A stretch of DNA of 64,000 nucleotides from Chloroflexota bacterium. GTDB lineage: Bacteria > Chloroflexota > JAJPGV01. Shown here piece after piece: positions 60,276-64,000 of the stretch (position 1 is the stretch's first letter; every line of letters starts with the position of its first letter). The notes beneath the pieces are model-generated. The model was not told the DNA's origin. It saw nothing but the letters and a program-made list of their open reading frames with translations, and ran no database searches. Both the position numbers and the translations under genes were made by a program. The stretch is from the NCBI GenBank assembly GCA_021325635.1, contig JAJPGV010000015.1, positions 62,001 through 126,000 on the forward strand. Reading direction: 5' to 3'.

Positions 60276-61679
60276 ATGGCTGAAGCAACAGGCCTGCGTT
60301 ACGCGATACGTGTCGCCGACGGCGGGCTGGCATTAGGCGTCACGATGTCGCTGATTCCGCGCATGGCGTCGACCGAGACGCTGGTGGAGATGCTGATCAA
60401 AGAGCTCAACGAACGCAAGATCGTGTTCGGCCTGGATCACGTCGCCATCCTGCAGCTGATGCGCGAGCGCACCCTGAACGCGGAGGTCATGGTAGCCCAC
60501 GGCATCCCTATGCGGCGAGGCACGAACGCCGAGATCGAGCTGCTGCGGGTGCCGCCATCGTTCATGTCCATGGCCGGCGCCGACGGCCGAGTGGACTACA
60601 AGAACGTCGAGAACGTGAGTCCCGTAAAGGCCGGAGACGTCATTTCGCGAAAAACACCGGCCGATCCGGGTGAGCCGGGAATGAACGTTTTCGGCAAGCA
60701 GATTCCAGCTCCTCCGGTGAGTGACGCGCAGCACCCAGGCGGGAAGAATACCGTCATCTCGCCCGACGGCCTGGAGATGTCGGCCGCCATCGACGGTTTT
60801 CTGCGCTGGAATGGCGATCGCATCGACGTCGTGGAGCTGTACGTCGTGATCGGCGACGTTGACCTGCACACCGGCAACGTCCGCTACCATGGCGACGTCG
60901 AGATCTACGGCAACGTGCAGCCCGGCTTCGAGGTCCTGGCCGGCGGAAACGTCGAAGTGTATGGATCGGTCGACGGCGGCAGGGTTGTGAGCGAGCGGGG
61001 AACCGTGCTGGTTACCCAGGGCGTCATGGGCAGCAGCGAAGGCATGGGCTCCGTCGAGGCCGAGGGCGACGTCACCATTGGCCGCGCTCGCTTCGCCAGG
61101 CTGCAGAGCAGGAACGGATCGATCACGGCCGCGTACGCGGTCGAGCATTCGGAAATCCGCGCGGCCGGCGACCTCGTGCTGCAATCGGGCCCAGCCATGA
61201 GCTGCGTGGTCGAAGTTGCGGGCAAGGTCGACGTTATGGACGTGACCACCACTCGCAACGGCAGCGCAGCGCCCATCCCCTGGACCCCGGCCCAGGGCAA
61301 CAGGCGCCGGCACCTGCGGGTCCTAATGTCGCCGCCGGCCGCGGCGCAAATCAACGTCGGCGCCGATCTGCCCGCGTTCGACGCTAAGGTCATGGACCTT
61401 TCCGCCGGCGGAGCGCGGATCAGGCTGGCGCAGCGTCTGCAGGAAGACGCTCGCTTTCAGATGCAGTTCAAGATCGATGGCGTTGAAGGCACGATGTGGA
61501 TGGAAGCCGAAGTCGTCCGCACCTGCCTGCCCGCCTCGGGCAAGGCGGACCTGGCGAACTCCTACGGCGTGCAATTCGTCCAAATAGAGCCGGCCGTGCA
61601 CGAAGCTATCGCCAAGTTCTGCCTCGCCGAGGATCTGAAGCAGCACCGCTTGACCGGACGCGCAGCAGACGGAGATTAG
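60276..61679 (+). CDS. DUF342 (FapA-like) and PilZ domain fusion protein
   Basis: A 467-residue cytoplasmic protein. Residues about 1-330 match DUF342/FapA, with the KAGDVISRKTPADPG strand and the beta-helix of repeated Gly-Asn/Asp-Val turns (GNVRYHGDVEIYGNVQPGFE, then GNVEVYGSVDGGRV). Residues about 345-460 form a PilZ domain with RRRHLR and DLSAGGARI, the two c-di-GMP-binding motifs. FapA-type proteins polymerise or link to polar or cell-division structures; PilZ would make this c-di-GMP-responsive. The start is the ATG at 60276; the frame runs open upstream without domain sequence. Confidence 0.88.
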   Translation: MAEATGLRYAIRVADGGLALGVTMSLIPRMASTETLVEMLIKELNERKIVFGLDHVAILQLMRERTLNAEVMVAHGIPMRRGTNAEIELLRVPPSFMSMAGADGRVDYKNVENVSPVKAGDVISRKTPADPGEPGMNVFGKQIPAPPVSDAQHPGGKNTVISPDGLEMSAAIDGFLRWNGDRIDVVELYVVIGDVDLHTGNVRYHGDVEIYGNVQPGFEVLAGGNVEVYGSVDGGRVVSERGTVLVTQGVMGSSEGMGSVEAEGDVTIGRARFARLQSRNGSITAAYAVEHSEIRAAGDLVLQSGPAMSCVVEVAGKVDVMDVTTTRNGSAAPIPWTPAQGNRRRHLRVLMSPPAAAQINVGADLPAFDAKVMDLSAGGARIRLAQRLQEDARFQMQFKIDGVEGTMWMEAEVVRTCLPASGKADLANSYGVQFVQIEPAVHEAIAKFCLAEDLKQHRLTGRAADGD

Positions 61680-61806
61680 CCGGCCGCGGTCCGGGCGGCG
61701 CAGCACGAAATTGGCTTTGGCTATGCTGAGGCGCAGAGCATCAGGTGGCCGGCACGCTCACGGCAGTGACGCGGCAACTGCGACCCACCGACAACTGGAG
61801 GATGTC

Positions 61807-62259
61807 ATGGAGATTCGGTTCGAGCCGTTCTACGGCGACCTCGAGCGCGAGATCGACCGCTACATCGATCACTTCCAGCGGCAAAAGCGCCCCATGGTGC
61901 AGTTCGGACCACGGAAATGGCATCCGCTGGTAGACGTCTTCGAAACCCACGACATGGTGGTCGCCTGTGTGGAGCTGGCCGGCATCGACCGAGAGCAGCT
62001 CGACGTGGTAGTTGAGCCCAAGACGCTGACCGTGAGAGGCGCCCGCGGTGAGGTGTCCGGTCTTCAGCCTACCTCGTACCACCTCCTCGAAATCCACCAC
62101 GGGCCTTTCGAACGGGTGATCGGTCTCCCCGCGACCGTCGCGCCCGAGGATGCCAGCGCGGAGACACGCAATGGGATGCTGGTGATCCGTATGCCCAAGC
62201 AGGCAACACAGCAGATAAACATCAGCGTGAGCGCAGGGGACGCTGCCCATGGCAGCTAA
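61807..62259 (+). CDS. Small heat-shock protein (Hsp20/alpha-crystallin)
   Basis: A 150-residue chaperone. The alpha-crystallin domain (about 43-140) has PLVDVFETHDMVVACVELAG and FERVIGLPATV, ending in the RNGMLVIRMPK strand. It binds unfolding proteins without ATP. GGAGG lies 5 bases before the ATG at 61807; the open frame to 61711 adds no domain sequence. It overlaps lon by 11 bases, so the holdase and the protease are coupled in one operon. Confidence 0.93.
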   Translation: MEIRFEPFYGDLEREIDRYIDHFQRQKRPMVQFGPRKWHPLVDVFETHDMVVACVELAGIDREQLDVVVEPKTLTVRGARGEVSGLQPTSYHLLEIHHGPFERVIGLPATVAPEDASAETRNGMLVIRMPKQATQQINISVSAGDAAHGS

Positions 62260-64000
62260 TCCGGAGGAAGCGCCTCACATCCCTCCCATCCTGCCGGTGC
62301 TGCCAAGCGGTGGAGAGGTGGTGTTCCCATTCATGGTCTTTCCGCTGGCGCTGCGCGGCGAGAAATGGGGCAAGCTGATCGATGAGGTTGCCACCGGCCA
62401 CAAGATGCTGTGCCTGGTGGCGCAGCGAAACCCAGAGCAGGATCAAGAAAACGTAGACCGGCTCGCTCTGTACGACGTGGGCACCGTCGTCCTGCTGGCG
62501 CGAATGATCAGGCTGCCCGACGGCAACATCCAGGCGCTGCTCCAGGGTGTGTCTCGAGCGCAGATCGGCGACATGGCTCAAGTCGATCCGTTCCTCAAGG
62601 CATTCGTCACACCCCTGGCGGATGAGGTTGAGGATGGGGTCGAAACGGAGGGCCTGCTGCGCAACGTTCAGGCTCTGTTTCAGAAAGTCCTGCAGCTGGC
62701 GCCCAACCTGCAGCAGGAAGTGGCCGTTGCCTTCGCCAACATCACCGAACCTGGCCGCGTGGCCGACTTCGTGGCCGCCAACCTGAACCTCAGCACTGCG
62801 GAGCGCCAAGAGCTGCTGGAGACCGTCAACGTCAACGCTCGCCTGCGCAAAGTGACGACGTTCCTGAACCGCGAAGTCGAGATCCTCGAAGTAGGCTCGC
62901 GCATTCAGGAGCAGATCAAGGGCGAGATGGACAAGACACAGCGGGAATACTTCCTGCGCCAGCAGATGGAAGCTATCCGCAAGGAGCTGGGCGAGACGGA
63001 CGAGCGGACTGCCGAGATCAACGAGCTCAAGCAGCGGATCGAACAGGCCGGACTCCCCGAGGAAGCGCGCAAGGAGGCCGACCGCGAGCTGGACCGGCTG
63101 TCCAAGATGCCTCCCCAGGCGGCCGAGTACACCGTGTCGCGCACCTACCTCGACTGGCTGCTATCGCTCCCCTGGAAGGAAACGACGCCGGACACGCTCG
63201 ACATCAGGCAAGCCAAGGACATCCTCGACACCGACCACTACGACCTGGAAAAGGTCAAAGACCGCATCCTCGACTACCTGGCGGTGCGTCACATTAAGCA
63301 GGACATGCGCGGCCCCATCCTGTGCTTGGTCGGCCCTCCGGGCGTCGGCAAGACCTCGCTGGGCATGTCGATAGCCAAGGCTACCGGCCGTAAGTTCTAC
63401 CGGCTATCCCTTGGCGGCATGCGCGACGAGGCGGAGATTCGCGGCCACCGCCGAACGTACATCGGATCGATGCCGGGACGGATCATCCAGGCACTCAAGC
63501 AGGCCGGCACGAACAATCCGGTCATGATGCTGGACGAGATCGACAAGCTGGGCTCGGACTTCCGCGGCGATCCCGCCTCGGCCCTGCTGGAGGTGCTGGA
63601 CCCGGAGCAGAACTCGACCTTCACCGACCACTACCTGGACGTGCCCTTCGACCTGTCGCGGGTCATGTTCATCACCACCGCCAATCTGCTCGACACCGTC
63701 CCCGGGCCCCTGCGGGACCGTATGGAAGTGATCGCGCTGCCCGGCTACTCCTCCTACGACAAGCTGCAAATCGCCCAGCGCTACCTGGTGCCGAAAGAGC
63801 TCGGGGAGAACGGCCTCACTCCGGAAGACCTCGAGCTGCCCGAGGAGACGCTGCGAGGCATTATCGACCGCTACACGCGGGAGGCGGGAGTGCGCGGCCT
63901 GGAGCGAAATATCGGGACGATCTGCCGCAAGGTCGCCAGAAAGAAGATCGAAGGCTCGGTGGCAGGCAAGCTAACCATCATGCCCAACGAGCTGGAGGAG
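62249..64000 (+). CDS. lon: ATP-dependent Lon protease, 3' partial
   Basis: The first 584 codons of Lon are visible; the frame stays open to the window edge. The N-terminal LON substrate-binding domain (LPVLPSGGEVVFPFMVFPL) is followed by a coiled segment, the AAA+ core with Walker A GPPGVGKT (362-369), Walker B MMLDEID (about 426-432) and the RTYIGSMPGRIIQALK block. The proteolytic Ser-Lys dyad lies beyond base 64000. The start ATG lies 11 bases inside hsp20 with AGGGG 9 bases upstream. Lon degrades misfolded and regulatory proteins. Confidence 0.95.
   Translation, partial: MAANPEEAPHIPPILPVLPSGGEVVFPFMVFPLALRGEKWGKLIDEVATGHKMLCLVAQRNPEQDQENVDRLALYDVGTVVLLARMIRLPDGNIQALLQGVSRAQIGDMAQVDPFLKAFVTPLADEVEDGVETEGLLRNVQALFQKVLQLAPNLQQEVAVAFANITEPGRVADFVAANLNLSTAERQELLETVNVNARLRKVTTFLNREVEILEVGSRIQEQIKGEMDKTQREYFLRQQMEAIRKELGETDERTAEINELKQRIEQAGLPEEARKEADRELDRLSKMPPQAAEYTVSRTYLDWLLSLPWKETTPDTLDIRQAKDILDTDHYDLEKVKDRILDYLAVRHIKQDMRGPILCLVGPPGVGKTSLGMSIAKATGRKFYRLSLGGMRDEAEIRGHRRTYIGSMPGRIIQALKQAGTNNPVMMLDEIDKLGSDFRGDPASALLEVLDPEQNSTFTDHYLDVPFDLSRVMFITTANLLDTVPGPLRDRMEVIALPGYSSYDKLQIAQRYLVPKELGENGLTPEDLELPEETLRGIIDRYTREAGVRGLERNIGTICRKVARKKIEGSVAGKLTIMPNELEE

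Overview
This is a high-GC, gene-dense bacterial chromosome segment with about 58 protein genes, one tRNA and no rRNA. Gene content fits a free-living, probably soil-type Terrabacteria member. Chloroflexota is my best guess, from the high GC, the dacA-rluB-kinase-plsC-der-plsY-gpsA gene order, the lipoprotein-anchored beta-propellers and the NuoF/ferric-reductase/ApbE module. I cannot prove the phylum from the sequence alone. Many starts are GTG or TTG, and same-strand genes often overlap by 4 or 11 bases.

Layout. 1-2779: end of a ribose-type operon (rbsD fragment, rbsA, rbsC). 2.9-9 kb: a DUF302 protein, a HEAT-like protein, an orphan NitT/TauT-type permease divergent from an MFS exporter across a perfect 21-bp palindrome, and a P-type ATPase with Na,K-ATPase-like membrane motifs. 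9.2-16.1 kb: a copper/redox block with a CopC-CopD fusion, a cupredoxin, a degenerate receiver protein and an OmpR-type two-component pair. Two promoters here share an identically spaced four-repeat operator. 16.3-19.3 kb: a diheme cytochrome c divergent from a second two-component pair. 19.3-23.0 kb: a membrane electron-transfer operon (ferredoxin, NuoF-like flavoprotein, ferric-reductase-like heme protein, ApbE, small SGGS-tailed protein). 23.1-34.4 kb: secreted phosphoesterase and other secreted proteins, a PQQ-type propeller lipoprotein, a PNPOx-like protein, PEP synthase, an OpgC-like acyltransferase, a SHOCT protein, a DHA2 exporter and a lone receiver.

34.5-40.6 kb is an overlapping seven-gene housekeeping operon for cell wall, phospholipid and ribosome functions (dacA, rluB-type, NMP-kinase-like, plsC, der, plsY, gpsA). 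40.8-42.8 kb holds an orphan histidine kinase and a radical SAM protein. At 42.94 kb lies tRNA-Cys(GCA). Its 3' 38 bases are perfectly repeated 981 bp downstream, and the interval holds only an AbrB-type antitoxin and a RelE-like toxin. This looks like a minimal attL/attR-bounded element. 44-48.5 kb is a cell-surface glycan cluster. 49-53.7 kb has a NitT-type ABC ATPase and permease, a ParB-like protein and another membrane glycosyltransferase. 53.8-59.1 kb encodes secreted and small proteins, including a sugar-dehydrogenase-like lipoprotein and a tandem-Ig protein. 59.1-64 kb holds rnhB, rplS, a FapA(DUF342)-PilZ fusion, hsp20 and the first 584 codons of lon.

The most interesting signals are the paired PhoB-box-like operators in the copper block, the tRNA-Cys-bounded toxin-antitoxin element, the flavin/heme electron-transfer operon and the FapA-PilZ fusion.
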